Shown: in pieces, positions 1-9,884 of the stretch
Position numbering within the stretch: position 1 is the first letter of the stretch
How the letters are laid out: the number at the start of each line of letters is the position of its first letter
Assembly (NCBI RefSeq): GCF_030385785.1
Contig: NZ_JAUEDK010000006.1
Coordinates: 91,360-155,359 of the forward strand
DNA: 64,000 bases
DNA from: Crenobacter oryzisoli
GTDB lineage: Bacteria > Pseudomonadota > Gammaproteobacteria > Burkholderiales > Chromobacteriaceae
Direction: 5' to 3'
Program-made: the position numbers and the translations under genes
The notes under the pieces: model-generated
What the model saw: the letters and a program-made list of their open reading frames with translations, nothing else
Databases searched by the model: none
What the model was told of the DNA's origin: nothing

Positions 1-426
1 CACCGAACCCATCGAACCACCGATAAACTTGAATTCGAAGGCGGCCACCACAACCGGCACGCCGTTCATGCTGCCCTGCATCACCACCAGCGCGTCATCC
101 TCGCCGGTTTCGTTGTGGGCGGCGGACAGGCGGTCCGGGTATTTCTTGCTGTCCTTAAACTTCAGGATATCGACCGGCTTGACCTCAGCACCGATCTCAC
201 GCCGACCTTCGGCGTCGAGCAGCATGTCAAGCCGTGCTCGTGCGCGCACCGGGTGATGGTGGTTGCACTTCGGGCAGACCTGCAGATTAGCCTCCAGGTC
301 GGTGTAATACAGCACGGCCTCGCACGCCGAGCATTTACTCCACAACCCTTCGGGCACCGCCGAGGGCATGGTGGCGCGGCTGTCGCGCTTAATTTTCGGC
401 GGCAGGAGCTTGTTCAACCAGCTCAT
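1..426 (-). CDS. accD: Acetyl-CoA carboxylase carboxyltransferase subunit beta (AccD), 3' part missing
   Basis: Only the first 142 codons lie in the window; the gene runs off the left edge. AccD pairs with AccA to transfer the carboxyl group from carboxybiotin to acetyl-CoA, the first step of fatty acid synthesis. The N-terminus shows the four-cysteine zinc ribbon (C32, C35, C51, C54) followed by the start of the crotonase-like fold with a GGSMGS stretch at the edge. The start [10 protein letters not shown] at 426 fits the family N-terminus. It is the last visible gene of a trpF-trpB-trpA-accD run on the same strand, a common proteobacterial order. A GGGGC/GCCCC hairpin sits in the 83-bp gap after trpA, but no U-tract follows it, so co-transcription is likely. 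Confidence 0.95.
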   Translation of the reverse strand, partial: MSWLNKLLPPKIKRDSRATMPSAVPEGLWSKCSACEAVLYYTDLEANLQVCPKCNHHHPVRARARLDMLLDAEGRREIGAEVKPVDILKFKDSKKYPDRLSAAHNETGEDDALVVMQGSMNGVPVVVAAFEFKFIGGSMGSV

Positions 427-509
427 GCGGACTCCTTGAAAGCGGTTCGATCCGAATTGATCGAACGCATGTTGCGACAGGGGCCCGAAACTCGAGCCCC
501 ATGTGTCTG

Positions 510-1298
510 TTAACGGATCGCGGACTTCAGCTCCGCGACCAGACGGGTTAACCGCTCTCTGGCGGTTTCGGGTGTCGCCGCCTCGATTTCCTGCACCAAG
601 CGGCTCCCGACAACGACAGCATCGGCGACACCGGCAATGGCGCGCGCCGTCTCGGCGTCGCGAATACCAAAGCCGACACCGATCGGCAACGCGATGTGTT
701 CGCGCAAGCGCGCAATTTTACGCCCAACGTCGGCAATATCCAAATTCGCCGCACCGGTGACGCCCTTGAGCGACACATAGTAGACGTAACCGCGAGCGTG
801 GCGAGCGATCTCGACGATACGCGCCTCGGGGGTGGTCGGTGCCAGCAGGAAGATCGGATCAATGCCCTGCGCTTCGAGCTCGGTGGCCAGTTCTTCCGAT
901 TCTTCCGGCGGGCAGTCGACCGACAACACGCCATCTACGCCAGCCGCGTGCGCTGCCCTGGCAAATTCGGTATAGCCCATCGCCACCACCGGGTTGAGGT
1001 AACCCATCAGCACGACCGGGGTGTCGGTATTGGTCTTGCGAAACTCCGCGACCATCTTCAATACATCGCGCAGGCTGACATTGTGGGCCAGCGCGCGCTC
1101 TGCCGCGCGCTGGATCACCGGGCCATCTGCCATCGGGTCGGAGAACGGCACGCCCAGCTCGATGATATCGGCGCCGGCGTCGACCAGACCGTGCATCAGC
1201 TCAACGGTCAGGTCCGGATGCGGGTCACCGGCGGTGATGTACGGGATCAGCGCCTTCTGGCCGGACAGGCGCGCGAAAGTGGCTGCAATGCGGGACAT
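510..1298 (-). CDS. trpA: Tryptophan synthase alpha chain
   Basis: 262 aa, full length for the family. TrpA cleaves indole-3-glycerol phosphate to indole and glyceraldehyde 3-phosphate; indole passes through a tunnel to TrpB. The catalytic pair is visible as E47 ([11 protein letters not shown]) and D58 (PMADGP), and the phosphate-binding GVGFGI and VVVGSRLV stretches are present toward the C-terminus. It starts 9 bp after the trpB stop and is clearly in the same operon. Confidence 0.97.
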   Translation of the reverse strand: MSRIAATFARLSGQKALIPYITAGDPHPDLTVELMHGLVDAGADIIELGVPFSDPMADGPVIQRAAERALAHNVSLRDVLKMVAEFRKTNTDTPVVLMGYLNPVVAMGYTEFARAAHAAGVDGVLSVDCPPEESEELATELEAQGIDPIFLLAPTTPEARIVEIARHARGYVYYVSLKGVTGAANLDIADVGRKIARLREHIALPIGVGFGIRDAETARAIAGVADAVVVGSRLVQEIEAATPETARERLTRLVAELKSAIR

Positions 1299-1307
1299 GG
1301 CGACTCC

Positions 1308-2507
1308 TTACAGGGTGATGCCGGACAGCGCGGCGACGGTGTTGATGTCTTTGTCGCCACGGCCAGACAGGTTCACCAGGATCACCTTGTCCTTGTCCAT
1401 GGTCGGCGCGTGCTTGATCGCCCAGGCAAGCGCGTGGCTCGACTCGAGCGCCGGAATGATGCCTTCGAGGTGGCACAAATCATGGAAAGCATTCATCGCT
1501 TCGTCATCGTTGATCGCGTCGTATTCGGCGCGGCCGATGTCCTTCAGATAGCTGTGTTCCGGACCGACACCCGGGTAGTCGAGGCCGGCCGACACCGAAT
1601 GGGTGCCCGATACCTGGCCGTTCTCGTCCTGCATCAGGTAGCTCTTGAAACCGTGAAGTACGCCCGGCGTCCCGACAGACAGCGGCGCGGCGTGGCGACC
1701 GGTCTCGATGCCGTCGCCGCCGGCCTCGACGCCGACGATGCGCACACCCGGAACGTCGATGTACGGATAGAACATGCCGATGGCGTTGGAACCACCACCG
1801 ACACACGCCACCACCACATCCGGCTGGCGACCGATCATTTCCGGCATCTGCACCTTGGACTCCTCGCCAATTACGGTCTGGAAGTCGCGCACAAGCATCG
1901 GGTATGGGTGCGGGCCGGCAGCGGTACCTAAAATGTAGAAGGTATTGTCGACGTTGCTGACCCAGTCGCGCATCGCCTCGTTCAATGCGTCCTTCAGCGT
2001 CTTGGTGCCGGACTCGACCGGTACCACGGTGGCGCCTAGCAACTTCATCCGGTAGACGTTGGGTGCCTGACGCTTCACATCTTCCGCCCCCATGTACACC
2101 ACGCACTCCATACCGTAGCGAGCCGCCACGGTCGCCGAAGCCACGCCGTGCTGGCCGGCACCGGTCTCGGCGATCACACGCTTCTTGCCCATGCGACGAG
2201 CGAGCAGTGCCTGACCAATGGTGTTGTTCACCTTGTGCGCGCCGGTGTGGTTGAGATCCTCGCGCTTCAGGTAGATCTGCGCTCCGCCCAGCTTCTCCGA
2301 CAAGCGCTTGGCATGGTAGATCGGGCTCGGGCGGCCGACATAGTGCTTGAGCTCGTAGTGGTATTCCTGCCAGAAGGCCGGATCGGCTTTCGCACGTGCG
2401 TACTCTTCGTTCAGTTCGGCCAATGCTGCCATCAGCGTTTCGGCCACATAGACGCCGCCATATGGGCCGAAATGGCCGTGCGCGTCCGGAAGGTCATACC
2501 GATCCAT
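1308..2507 (-). CDS. trpB: Tryptophan synthase beta chain
   Basis: 399 aa. PLP-dependent beta-replacement of serine with indole to give tryptophan, as alpha2-beta2 complex with TrpA. The PLP lysine is K92 in [10 protein letters not shown], and the glycine-rich phosphate loop is VGGGSNAIG near residue 235. The start overlaps the 3' end of trpF by 14 bp, so translation of the two is probably coupled. Confidence 0.97.
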   Translation of the reverse strand: MDRYDLPDAHGHFGPYGGVYVAETLMAALAELNEEYARAKADPAFWQEYHYELKHYVGRPSPIYHAKRLSEKLGGAQIYLKREDLNHTGAHKVNNTIGQALLARRMGKKRVIAETGAGQHGVASATVAARYGMECVVYMGAEDVKRQAPNVYRMKLLGATVVPVESGTKTLKDALNEAMRDWVSNVDNTFYILGTAAGPHPYPMLVRDFQTVIGEESKVQMPEMIGRQPDVVVACVGGGSNAIGMFYPYIDVPGVRIVGVEAGGDGIETGRHAAPLSVGTPGVLHGFKSYLMQDENGQVSGTHSVSAGLDYPGVGPEHSYLKDIGRAEYDAINDDEAMNAFHDLCHLEGIIPALESSHALAWAIKHAPTMDKDKVILVNLSGRGDKDINTVAALSGITL

Positions 2508-3117
2508 GCTTAACTCCTGCGATGAATGCCGCCATCAGGGCGGCATCTTTGATGCCTTTGGAAGATTCGACGCCGCTCGATACATCGACGGCGGCCGGTC
2601 GCACCTCGTGCACCGCCTCCGCCACATTGTCGACCGACAGGCCGCCGGACAACACCAGCGGCAGGGATAATTGTTGCGGCAGCAGGCCCCAGTCGAAGCG
2701 GGTGCCAGTGCCACCGTGCATGCCTTCAACGAAAGCATCGGTGAGGATGCCACGCGCGTCCGGGTACTGTCGAGCCGCATCCAGCACGTCGCCAGCGGTC
2801 CGCACGCGCACCGCCTTCATATAGGGACGGTGGAAGGAGCGGCAGAACACGGGCTCCTCTTCGCCGTGGAACTGCAAGAGGTCGATAGCGCAGCCGGCCA
2901 ATACCTCGTCGACCCACTCGCGGGTCGGGTTGACGAACAGTGCCACGACGGTCACGAACGGCGGCAGCGCAGCAACAATGGCTCGCGCCTGCTCGATGCT
3001 CACGTTACGCGGGCTTTTCGGATAGAACACCAGGCCGATTGCATCGGCACCGAGCCGTGCCGCTTCGCGCGCGTCCTCGGGGCGGGTCAGCCCGCAGATC
3101 TTGATTCGGGTTGTCAT
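2494..3117 (-). CDS. trpF: Phosphoribosylanthranilate isomerase
   Basis: 207 aa from the ATG at 3117 ([15 protein letters not shown]). The frame is open further upstream, but that extension does not look like family sequence and would run into truA. TrpF converts N-(5-phosphoribosyl)anthranilate to the carboxyphenylamino-deoxyribulose phosphate intermediate of tryptophan synthesis. KICGLT carries the catalytic Cys, LTDAF the catalytic Asp, and the C-terminal SGGL and GVESSKG stretches bind phosphate. It lies 28 bp after truA and overlaps trpB, so it belongs to the truA-trpFBA-accD run. Confidence 0.95.
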   Translation of the reverse strand: MTTRIKICGLTRPEDAREAARLGADAIGLVFYPKSPRNVSIEQARAIVAALPPFVTVVALFVNPTREWVDEVLAGCAIDLLQFHGEEEPVFCRSFHRPYMKAVRVRTAGDVLDAARQYPDARGILTDAFVEGMHGGTGTRFDWGLLPQQLSLPLVLSGGLSVDNVAEAVHEVRPAAVDVSSGVESSKGIKDAALMAAFIAGVKHGSV

Positions 3118-3145
3118 AGCTAGACCGAAAAAGAAGGAAATCGGA

Positions 3146-3940
3146 TCAGCGCCACAGCGCCAGGCGCGCGGATTCGGTGCGGCTCGGCACGGCAAAGGCG
3201 TCCGGGTAGCCGACACCGGTCAGGTACAGACCGTCCGGCATGAAGGTCGGCGGCGCCTGGGTGCGGTCTCGCGCATCGCGCAGTGCCGCCATGCCCTGAG
3301 CGTCAAGCGAGCCCTTGCCGACATAGACCAGCGCGCCGACGATGTTGCGTACCATATGGTGCAGAAAGGCGTCGGCCCTGAGGTCGAAACGGATCAGACC
3401 GTCGGCCTCGCTGATGGACAAGGTGTCGAGCTGCTTCACCGGCGACTTGGCCTGGCACTCTGCGGCACGGAAACTGGAGAAGTCATGGCGACCGATCAGC
3501 GCTGTCGCCGCTTCACGCATCGCTACCACGTCGAGCGGAGAATGATACCAGCCGACCTTGCCGGCGGTCAGCGCCGGACGCACCGGGTGATTGAGCAGGA
3601 AATAGCTGTAAGAGCGGGAAAACGCCGAGAAGCGCGCGTGAAACTCATCCGACACCTCGCGGGCCCACAACACCGATACCTCTGATGGCAAATGCGCATT
3701 GACGCCTCGAACCCAGGCGGTCAGCGGACGGCTCGCCTCGGTATCGAAATGCACCACCTGCATCGCGGCGTGCACACCGGCATCGGTACGGCCGGCCGCG
3801 ATCGTGCCGACCGGCTCTCCGGCAATGGCCGCCAGCGCCTTCTCCAGCACGTCCTGCACAGTGTTGCCGTGCGGCTGCGTCTGCCAGCCCGCCAGCGCCC
3901 GGCCGTCGTACTCCAGCCCGAGCGCGATCCTCATCCCCAT
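3146..3940 (-). CDS. truA: tRNA pseudouridine(38-40) synthase TruA
   Basis: 264 aa. Isomerises uridines 38-40 in the tRNA anticodon stem-loop. The catalytic Asp is in [11 protein letters not shown] (D53 in this numbering), and the [14 protein letters not shown] region typical of TruA follows in the C-terminal half. Two ATGs lie 6 bp apart (3940 and 3934). The downstream one overlaps the stop of a small upstream frame in an ATGA arrangement, so 3934 is an equally good start. The location between fimV and trpF matches Pseudomonas and betaproteobacterial synteny. Confidence 0.95.
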   Translation of the reverse strand: MGMRIALGLEYDGRALAGWQTQPHGNTVQDVLEKALAAIAGEPVGTIAAGRTDAGVHAAMQVVHFDTEASRPLTAWVRGVNAHLPSEVSVLWAREVSDEFHARFSAFSRSYSYFLLNHPVRPALTAGKVGWYHSPLDVVAMREAATALIGRHDFSSFRAAECQAKSPVKQLDTLSISEADGLIRFDLRADAFLHHMVRNIVGALVYVGKGSLDAQGMAALRDARDRTQAPPTFMPDGLYLTGVGYPDAFAVPSRTESARLALWR

Positions 3941-4251
3941 ACCCCAAACACTCCTGCCACCGTCGCGGCCACCATCAACATCAACGCGCTATCGCGTCGC
4001 CGCCACGGATAAAACGGTAACTCTACCGTATCCGGCCCTAGCTTGGCCACGTTGTCGGACAACAGGCCGCCTCCAAGCCGTCGGTGAAAACCGCGACGGA
4101 TGGGCCTGCGAACCTTCGGCATACGGGTATATAAGCGATGCATCAGCCACATCGTGCGGGTCGTCCAGACCAAAGCGACAGCCCATAACCTCCTGGCGCA
4201 GCGGCTGCCGTACCCCCAACTGGCACCCCACAGCGCCTCACTGGACAGCAT
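3931..4251 (-). CDS. Hypothetical small protein with C-terminal hydrophobic segment (uncertain)
   Basis: This frame fills most of the 460-bp gap between fimV and truA. It ends in a hydrophobic segment ([19 protein letters not shown]) and its stop overlaps the second truA ATG as ATGA, an arrangement typical of coupled genes. The N-terminal half is Arg/Trp-rich without recognisable motifs, and the true start is unclear (the M at about residue 44, [11 protein letters not shown], is an alternative). Another open frame on the same strand (3989-4231) competes with it. No family was recognised, so it may be a small inner-membrane protein or non-coding leader sequence. Confidence 0.35.
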   Translation of the reverse strand: MLSSEALWGASWGYGSRCARRLWAVALVWTTRTMWLMHRLYTRMPKVRRPIRRGFHRRLGGGLLSDNVAKLGPDTVELPFYPWRRRDSALMLMVAATVAGVFGVWG

Positions 4252-4402
4252 CCCACTGCGAGATCAACAGCAAGCGCAGGCTGTACAGATCCATTTGAAA
4301 AGCAGCAGCCTCACTGCACCGTCACGCGCTTTCTCGCAGTACCATAGTCATCAATTGCCCGGCAGTCACTTCGTAGTCAGGCCAAAGCTAGCCAGCGCCC
4401 TG

Positions 4403-6484
4403 TTATGACTTCCGCGGTGGCCTCTTGCCCGGGGTCTTGTTTTCAGCTTCCCATTTTGCGTAGAGCGACTCCAACGCTTTCAGCCCATCCTTATAGGGCT
4501 CCAGCGACGGCACCGGCTCCGGCGGGTGCTTACGGCGCTCCTCCAGGCTTTGGCGGAGCGCGGCCCAACTGGGCTTGGCGGACTCGCTTGGCTCGGTGCC
4601 GGCTACAGGCTCAGTAAGGCCGGCCGAAGCAACTGGCTTTTCCTTGCTTGGCTTCGCTGACTGGGCTTTCCCCTGTGTGCGCCCTGTTGGCGTGGTCGTA
4701 TTTGCAGCCGGGCTTACCGACCTTGCGGACTCCACCTGTTTGGTGACGGCCGGCTTGGCGAGCACTGTCTCTGCCTCGTGGAACAACGGGGGCACCGACT
4801 GCAAGGAATGCGACAACTCGCCGGCCAATCGCCACAGCACGCTGTCGCTACCGAACAGCGTCTTGGCCACTAACGCTTCCTCAACGAACTCGTGCTCGGC
4901 GCCACGATTGACCAATATCTCCAATAGCATCAGACGCAGGTCCTGACGCATCGGCTCGGCGACCAGGCCGGTCCGCAGCGCGAGCAGCGCCCGCGGCACG
5001 TCGCCATCGATCAAGCACTGACGGGCCTCATCGAGCGGATCGAGCGGCGGGGCAACAGGTACAGCCAACGGTTGCGGAACGGGCGGCTCAAACGGCACCG
5101 GTTCGGGCTCAAACTGGTGGACTGGCTCGGCATCGGCCATCGCGGGCCGGCGACGCCGCCACAGCCACCAGAGCAGGCCGCCGCCGAGCAGCACCCCTGC
5201 TCCACCGACCAGCGGCCAGTAGCGATGACCAGCTGTCTCTGCCGGCGCCACCGCGGCGGCCGACTTTGCCACAACTTCGTGCGGCGTACTGGCCATCGCC
5301 GGCGCCACGACCGGCTTCGCCACAGGCATAGCGACGGTTGGCGTTGGCGTTGGCGTTGGCGTTGGCGTTGGCGTTGGCGTTGGCGTTGGCGTTGGCGTTG
5401 GCGCATTCAGCGTAACGGCCGAATCCGATCCTGTCTTGTCAGCACTCGCAGGCTCACTTGAGCGCAGCTGCCAGTCGGACGGATAGCGCAGCATCGTCCC
5501 CGCACGCAACCGGTCTATGTCGCCGCCGATGAAAGCCTGAGGGTTATGTCGGTGCAGCCACCGCACGCGCGCGGCCAGCGTGCTGCCCCCCGGAATGGCG
5601 GCCGCGATGGCGGACAGCGTCTCGCCTTCGTGGACCCGATAGCGCTTGAAACGTGACGCCTGGCGCGCAGCCTCGTCCTCGGCCTTGGCAGGGTCGAGGG
5701 TCAGTAAATAATCGCGACGAGCGCTGATCGCTCCACTGCGCACCTCAACCATCAGCGGCAACGTCGCCAGCGGCAATGCCTCTGCCGACCGAATTCTTAG
5801 CGCAGGTTTTCCGCTCTCGTCACGGGCCAACTCACCACGCAGACCGGCAATAGCCTGGCGCACCTGCTTGTCGGCATGGTGCGCCGTGCCCAGCCGGACT
5901 TCCAGCGTCTCCGGGTTGCGGGCGCCTCGCCCATACAGAGCAATCTCGACATCGAGCGGCTCCCCTGGACGTGACAACAGACGCGGCGAACCGAGACCCA
6001 GATCGTGCAACCGCGCCAATGGATCATGCGGCGGAGCAGTCTTCTTTGTCGGCTCATCGTGGCCGGGTAGCGGCGACTTGGCCGGCCCCTGCTGCTGCCA
6101 GTGGTCGATAGTGAATTCACGCACCAGCCGGCCTGCCGGCCAGCTCACCTCGACCGCAAAGCGCAACCGCTCAGGATCAATACCGGCCGGGCCGCGTACC
6201 AGAATACGGTAGCCGGCGCCGCTCGGCAGGCGTTGCAGTGCGAAGCTCAGCCTTTCGGCTGCAGGAGTGTACGGTGACAACAACGGATAGTGATTGCGAT
6301 CGGCAAGGCCGACGTTAACCGAATCGTGCAAGGGTTCGTCGACGAGCGGAATCTCGGCAGAAAACGATTCATCTCCGCTGGAAATCAGGTGTAGCCCACC
6401 AATGCCGGCCGAGGCGGTGAATGGCAGGCCCAGCCCCAACAACAGTGCGGCGATACGATTCAAGGTAAAACAGCGGACAGACAT
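4403..6484 (-). CDS. fimV: FimV/HubP-family polar landmark protein
   Basis: 693 aa, shorter than the roughly 900 aa of Pseudomonas FimV. FimV organises the cell pole, type IV pili and chemoreceptors, binding peptidoglycan on the periplasmic side. Seen in order: signal peptide (1-26, cut after TASA); FimV N-terminal domain beginning GIGGLHLISS; LysM domain at 281-335 (YRVHEGETLS...MLRYP); a run of Pro-Thr dipeptides from residue 361; a single membrane span near 415-435 followed by RRRR; an acidic/proline stretch; and a TPR-like block (DEARQCLIDGDVPRALLALR). The neighbours (usg/asd upstream, truA downstream) match the usual fimV locus. Confidence 0.9.
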   Translation of the reverse strand: MSVRCFTLNRIAALLLGLGLPFTASAGIGGLHLISSGDESFSAEIPLVDEPLHDSVNVGLADRNHYPLLSPYTPAAERLSFALQRLPSGAGYRILVRGPAGIDPERLRFAVEVSWPAGRLVREFTIDHWQQQGPAKSPLPGHDEPTKKTAPPHDPLARLHDLGLGSPRLLSRPGEPLDVEIALYGRGARNPETLEVRLGTAHHADKQVRQAIAGLRGELARDESGKPALRIRSAEALPLATLPLMVEVRSGAISARRDYLLTLDPAKAEDEAARQASRFKRYRVHEGETLSAIAAAIPGGSTLAARVRWLHRHNPQAFIGGDIDRLRAGTMLRYPSDWQLRSSEPASADKTGSDSAVTLNAPTPTPTPTPTPTPTPTPTPTPTVAMPVAKPVVAPAMASTPHEVVAKSAAAVAPAETAGHRYWPLVGGAGVLLGGGLLWWLWRRRRPAMADAEPVHQFEPEPVPFEPPVPQPLAVPVAPPLDPLDEARQCLIDGDVPRALLALRTGLVAEPMRQDLRLMLLEILVNRGAEHEFVEEALVAKTLFGSDSVLWRLAGELSHSLQSVPPLFHEAETVLAKPAVTKQVESARSVSPAANTTTPTGRTQGKAQSAKPSKEKPVASAGLTEPVAGTEPSESAKPSWAALRQSLEERRKHPPEPVPSLEPYKDGLKALESLYAKWEAENKTPGKRPPRKS
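5337..5402. repeat. Hexanucleotide tandem repeat (GTTGGC)11 inside fimV
   Basis: Eleven uninterrupted copies of GTTGGC on the plus strand, read in fimV (minus strand) as CCAACG = Pro-Thr. Because the unit is 6 bp, slippage changes linker length in steps of two residues without breaking the frame. The repeat lies between the LysM domain and the membrane span. Confidence 0.97.
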
Positions 6485-6650
6485 CTAACAGGTACTCCCC
6501 CTGGCGGTGCTCAATGGCGTCCCTCAGTATTTCAGGTGGATAGTACCAGCCCTGACAGGAATTGCGGCAAGGCCTGTTGGCCCTGCCCTTAATTCCTTAT
6601 CGGCACGAAGCCCGCACACTGCAGGCGGTCTCGTAACAACGATCGATGAC

Positions 6651-7667
6651 TTACTGGAAATGGCCGCGCTGGATCAACCACTCGGCCACCATCAGGCACG
6701 GCAACGCCGCCCCCGCGCGCACATTGTCGGCAGTCACCCAGAAGCTCAGGCTGTCATTAGCGTTGCGGCGTACCCGGCTGACGCAGACCGTGCTGCTGCC
6801 GGCCACTTCCATCGGGGTGGCATAGCCGCCGGCCTCGGCCGGCTCGTCGACCAGCATCAGGCCGGCCTTGAGGAAGCGCTGGCGCGCCGACTCGACGCTC
6901 AGCTCACCTTGGGTTGAGATCGTCACTGCCCAGGCGTGACCAAAGAACATCGGCACGCGCACGCAGCTGGCCTCGACCGCCAGTTCCGGCTGGCCGAACA
7001 GCTTGCGCAGCTCGTCGACAACCGAACGCTCTTCTTCCGACAGGCCGTCTTCGCCCACCGCGCCGATTTGCGGCAGCAGGTTGAAGGCGATACGTTTGGC
7101 GTAGACATTCGTCTCGTACTCGCGCTGGCCGAACAGCGCGGTGGTCTGTGTGGCCAGTTCCTCCAGCGCCGCCTGGCCGGTGCCGGACACCGACTGGTAG
7201 GTCGCTACCGTAACGCGCTCGAGGCCCAGCTCGGCGAACGGCGCCAGCGCCCAGGCCAAGGGACTGACCGTGCAATTGGGCACCGAAACCAACCCGCCCT
7301 GTTCCAGGCCGTCGAGCGCAGCGGCGTTGGCCGGCGGAAACACCAGCGGCACGTCATCTGCATGACGGAACGCGCTGGAGAAGTCGACGACAGTCGCCCC
7401 GGCGCCACGCGCTTGCGGTGCCCACTCGCGTGCTATCTCGCCGCCTGCCACGAAGAAAGCCAGGCCAACGTTGGCAAAGTCGAAATCGTCGAGACTGTGC
7501 ACCTCAATATCGATGTTGCCAAAACCAACCATATTGCCGGCCTGATCGCCGGCATCGACCGCGAACACGCGAGCCGACGGGAAATTACGTTCGGCCAACA
7601 GCTCGAGCAAGGCTTGGCCGACCAGGCCTTGGGCGCCAACTACGGCGATTTGCAGAGTTTGGGACAT
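6651..7667 (-). CDS. usg: Aspartate-semialdehyde dehydrogenase paralogue (Usg type) with retained active-site Cys
   Basis: 338 aa from the ATG at 7667 (MSQTLQIAVVGAQG); the frame extends 9 codons further but lacks family sequence. The N-terminus is an NAD(P)-binding Rossmann fold (VVGAQGLVGQ, 9-18). C132 in VPNCTVSPL occupies the catalytic position of Asd enzymes, and the VRVPMFFGHAW stretch supplies the Arg/His of the active site. From memory, E. coli Usg has lost this Cys. It is therefore either a second ASA dehydrogenase or a related acyl-phosphate reductase. It sits between fimV and a 2-hydroxyacid dehydrogenase gene, with asd just upstream, as in Pseudomonas (asd-usg-fimV-truA). Confidence 0.85.
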   Translation of the reverse strand: MSQTLQIAVVGAQGLVGQALLELLAERNFPSARVFAVDAGDQAGNMVGFGNIDIEVHSLDDFDFANVGLAFFVAGGEIAREWAPQARGAGATVVDFSSAFRHADDVPLVFPPANAAALDGLEQGGLVSVPNCTVSPLAWALAPFAELGLERVTVATYQSVSGTGQAALEELATQTTALFGQREYETNVYAKRIAFNLLPQIGAVGEDGLSEEERSVVDELRKLFGQPELAVEASCVRVPMFFGHAWAVTISTQGELSVESARQRFLKAGLMLVDEPAEAGGYATPMEVAGSSTVCVSRVRRNANDSLSFWVTADNVRAGAALPCLMVAEWLIQRGHFQ

Positions 7668-7739
7668 GTATGTTCCTGTAGACGAAATGCGCAAAGGGCG
7701 CCACGGCGCCCTCCACGGAAAATGGCAATCACAGCGCGT

Positions 7740-8666
7740 TCAGACCGGCGTCACCAAAGGTTGATCGCTTGCGTACGCTGCAAGATTAGCAAATACCAGC
7801 TCTTCCATTTGCAGGCGGGTCTCGACCGTGCCGCTGGCGATATGCGGCAGCAGCACCACGTTAGGCAGGGCCAGCAGCGCCTCGGGCACTTGCGGTTCGG
7901 CGGCGAACACGTCGAGGCCGGCGCCACCGAGGCGGCCTTCCAGCAGCGCGGACACCAGCGCCGCTTCGTCGACCACTGCGCCGCGCGCCACATTGACGAG
8001 CACGCCCTGCGGGCCGAGGGCGGCCAGCACTTCGGTCGACACCAGATGATGCGTCGCCGCGCCGCCCGGGCAGCTCAGCACCAGGAAATCGGCCCAGTCG
8101 GCCAGCGCCGTCAGCGACGGCTCGAAACGGTAATCTACCTCGGCCGCCTTGCGGTTGTGGTAAGCGATCTGCATGTCGAAGCCGGCGGCACGCCGCGCGA
8201 TCGCCTGGCCGATCCGCCCCAGCCCGACGATGCCGAGCCGCTTACCGCTGACCCGGTGACCAAGCGGGAAGCCGCCCTGCGCCCACTGCCCGGCCCGCAC
8301 GAAACGGTCGGCCTCGCTGACGCGCCGCGCCACGTCGATGATGAGGCCAAAGGCCAGGTCGGCAACGCAGTCGGTCAGCACGTCGGGCGTGTTGCTGACC
8401 ATCACGCCGCGCTCACGTGCCGCCGCGACATCGATTGCGTCGTACCCGACGCCGAAGCTGCAGACCGCTCGCAGCGCCGGCAACAGTTCAAGCTGCGCGG
8501 CGCTCAAGCCAAAGCGCGACGAGGTCACCACCGCATCGAAGTGCCCGCCCTCGGCTGCAAGAAACGCCGCCGGGTCGGTCTGTGACCACAGCGCGGTTAC
8601 AGGATAAGCGTCGGCCAGCCGCTGGTTGAATGCCGCACTCAGCGGACCGATCTGCAGAATCTGCAT
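7740..8666 (-). CDS. D-isomer-specific 2-hydroxyacid dehydrogenase (hydroxypyruvate/glyoxylate reductase-like)
   Basis: 308 aa. NAD(P)H-dependent reductase of 2-keto acids. The dinucleotide loop is GLGRIG (148-153), and the catalytic triad of the family is R228 (NVARGAVVDE), E257 (FAAEP) and H275 (LPHIASGT). The HRVSGKRLGIVGLGRIG segment and the length resemble plant HPR2/GhrB-type hydroxypyruvate reductases; substrate cannot be told from sequence. It lies between asd and the usg paralogue on the same strand; in enterics the 4-phosphoerythronate dehydrogenase PdxB occupies the equivalent place beside usg, but this protein is too short for PdxB (about 380 aa). Confidence 0.85.
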   Translation of the reverse strand: MQILQIGPLSAAFNQRLADAYPVTALWSQTDPAAFLAAEGGHFDAVVTSSRFGLSAAQLELLPALRAVCSFGVGYDAIDVAAARERGVMVSNTPDVLTDCVADLAFGLIIDVARRVSEADRFVRAGQWAQGGFPLGHRVSGKRLGIVGLGRIGQAIARRAAGFDMQIAYHNRKAAEVDYRFEPSLTALADWADFLVLSCPGGAATHHLVSTEVLAALGPQGVLVNVARGAVVDEAALVSALLEGRLGGAGLDVFAAEPQVPEALLALPNVVLLPHIASGTVETRLQMEELVFANLAAYASDQPLVTPV

Positions 8667-8683
8667 GGAAACTCCTAAACGAC

Positions 8684-8709
8684 AACGGGCGGCCGTTTGG
8701 CCGCCCGTT
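8684..8709. terminator. Perfect 11-bp stem hairpin between asd and the hydroxyacid dehydrogenase
   Basis: AACGGGCGGCC pairs with GGCCGCCCGTT around a GTTT loop. It lies in the 71-bp gap after asd (minus strand). No long U-tract follows on either strand, so it may act as a weak or bidirectional terminator or as an RNA stabiliser rather than a full stop. Confidence 0.6.
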
Positions 8710-8737
8710 TCACGGGATAGACGCTAGTTTACCCGAC

Positions 8738-9850
8738 TTAACGCTCGATCAGGATACGCAGCATCCGACGCAGCGGTTCGGCTGCGCCCCACAAGAGTTG
8801 GTCGCCCACGGTGAACGCCGACAGGTAGTCGCCACCCATCGCCAGCTTGCGCAGACGGCCGACCGGGGTCACCAGGGTGCCAGTGACGGCGGCCGGGCTC
8901 AGGTCGCGCATCGACGCCTCGCGAGTGTTCGGCACCACTTTGGCCCACGGATTTGCGGCGGCGAGCATGGCCTCGATCTCGTCGAGCGGCACATCCTTCT
9001 TCAGCTTGATGGTCAGCGCCTGGCTGTGGCAACGCATCGCGCCGACGCGCACGCACAGGCCATCGATCGGCACCGGGCTGTTCGAGCGGCCCAGGATCTT
9101 GTTGGTTTCGACGCCGCCCTTCCATTCTTCCTTGGACTGGCCGTTACCCAGATCCTTGTCGATCCACGGAATCAGGCTGCCGGCCAGCGGCACGCCGAAG
9201 TTCTGGCTCGGGAACTCGTCCGAGCGCAGGAAATCGGCCACCTTACGGTCGATGTCGAGGATGGCCGACGCCGGGTCGGCCAGCTTGTCGGCCACTTGGG
9301 CGTGGATCGCGCCCATGCCGCTGATCAGCTCGCGCATGTTCTGCGCACCGGCGCCCGAGGCGGCCTGGTAGGTCATCGAGGTAGCCCACTCGACCAGGTC
9401 GTTCTGGAACAGGCCACCCAGCGCCATCAGCATCAGGCTGACGGTACAGTTGCCGCCGACGTAGTTCTTCACACCCTTGGAGAGGCCATCCTTGATCACG
9501 TTCAGGTTGACCGGATCGAGGATGATGATCGCGTCGTCGTCCATGCGCAGCGTGGACGCGGCGTCGATCCAGTAGCCCTGCCAGCCGGCAGCGCGCAGTT
9601 TCGGGAACACTTCGCTCGTGTAGTCGCCCCCCTGGCAGGTGACGATCACGTCCATCGACTTCAGCTCGTCGATGTTCTTGGCGTCCTTCAGCGGCGGCAC
9701 GTCACGGCCGATCACCGGGCCCTTGCCGCCGACGTTCGAGGTGGTGAAGAACACCGGCTCGGACAGATGGGCGAAATCGTTCTCTTCCAGCATGCGCTGC
9801 ATCAGCACCGAACCCACCATGCCGCGCCAGCCTACGAAACCTACTCTCAC
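8738..9850 (-). CDS. asd: Aspartate-semialdehyde dehydrogenase
   Basis: 370 aa from a GTG at 9850, chosen because AGGAGA lies 7 bp upstream and the protein then begins [20 protein letters not shown] exactly as family members do; the longer open frame is not Asd sequence. It reduces aspartyl phosphate to aspartate semialdehyde with NADPH, feeding lysine/DAP, threonine and methionine. C135 in GGNCTVSLM is the catalytic Cys; the GAIHAQVA and [13 protein letters not shown] regions are also diagnostic. A 112-bp inverted-repeat element lies directly upstream. Confidence 0.97.
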   Translation of the reverse strand: MRVGFVGWRGMVGSVLMQRMLEENDFAHLSEPVFFTTSNVGGKGPVIGRDVPPLKDAKNIDELKSMDVIVTCQGGDYTSEVFPKLRAAGWQGYWIDAASTLRMDDDAIIILDPVNLNVIKDGLSKGVKNYVGGNCTVSLMLMALGGLFQNDLVEWATSMTYQAASGAGAQNMRELISGMGAIHAQVADKLADPASAILDIDRKVADFLRSDEFPSQNFGVPLAGSLIPWIDKDLGNGQSKEEWKGGVETNKILGRSNSPVPIDGLCVRVGAMRCHSQALTIKLKKDVPLDEIEAMLAAANPWAKVVPNTREASMRDLSPAAVTGTLVTPVGRLRKLAMGGDYLSAFTVGDQLLWGAAEPLRRMLRILIER

Positions 9851-9884
9851 GATACTTCTCCTGATGAATACAGCTATTGATTTA

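Noticed and set aside
696..1931. 411-codon plus-strand frame over trpA/trpB
   Set aside because: Antisense shadow of two certain genes; His/Asp/Val-rich composition typical of reverse-complement frames.
3989..4231. 80-codon alternative frame in the fimV-truA gap
   Set aside because: Same strand as the 106-codon frame but without coupling to truA; not enough to call both.
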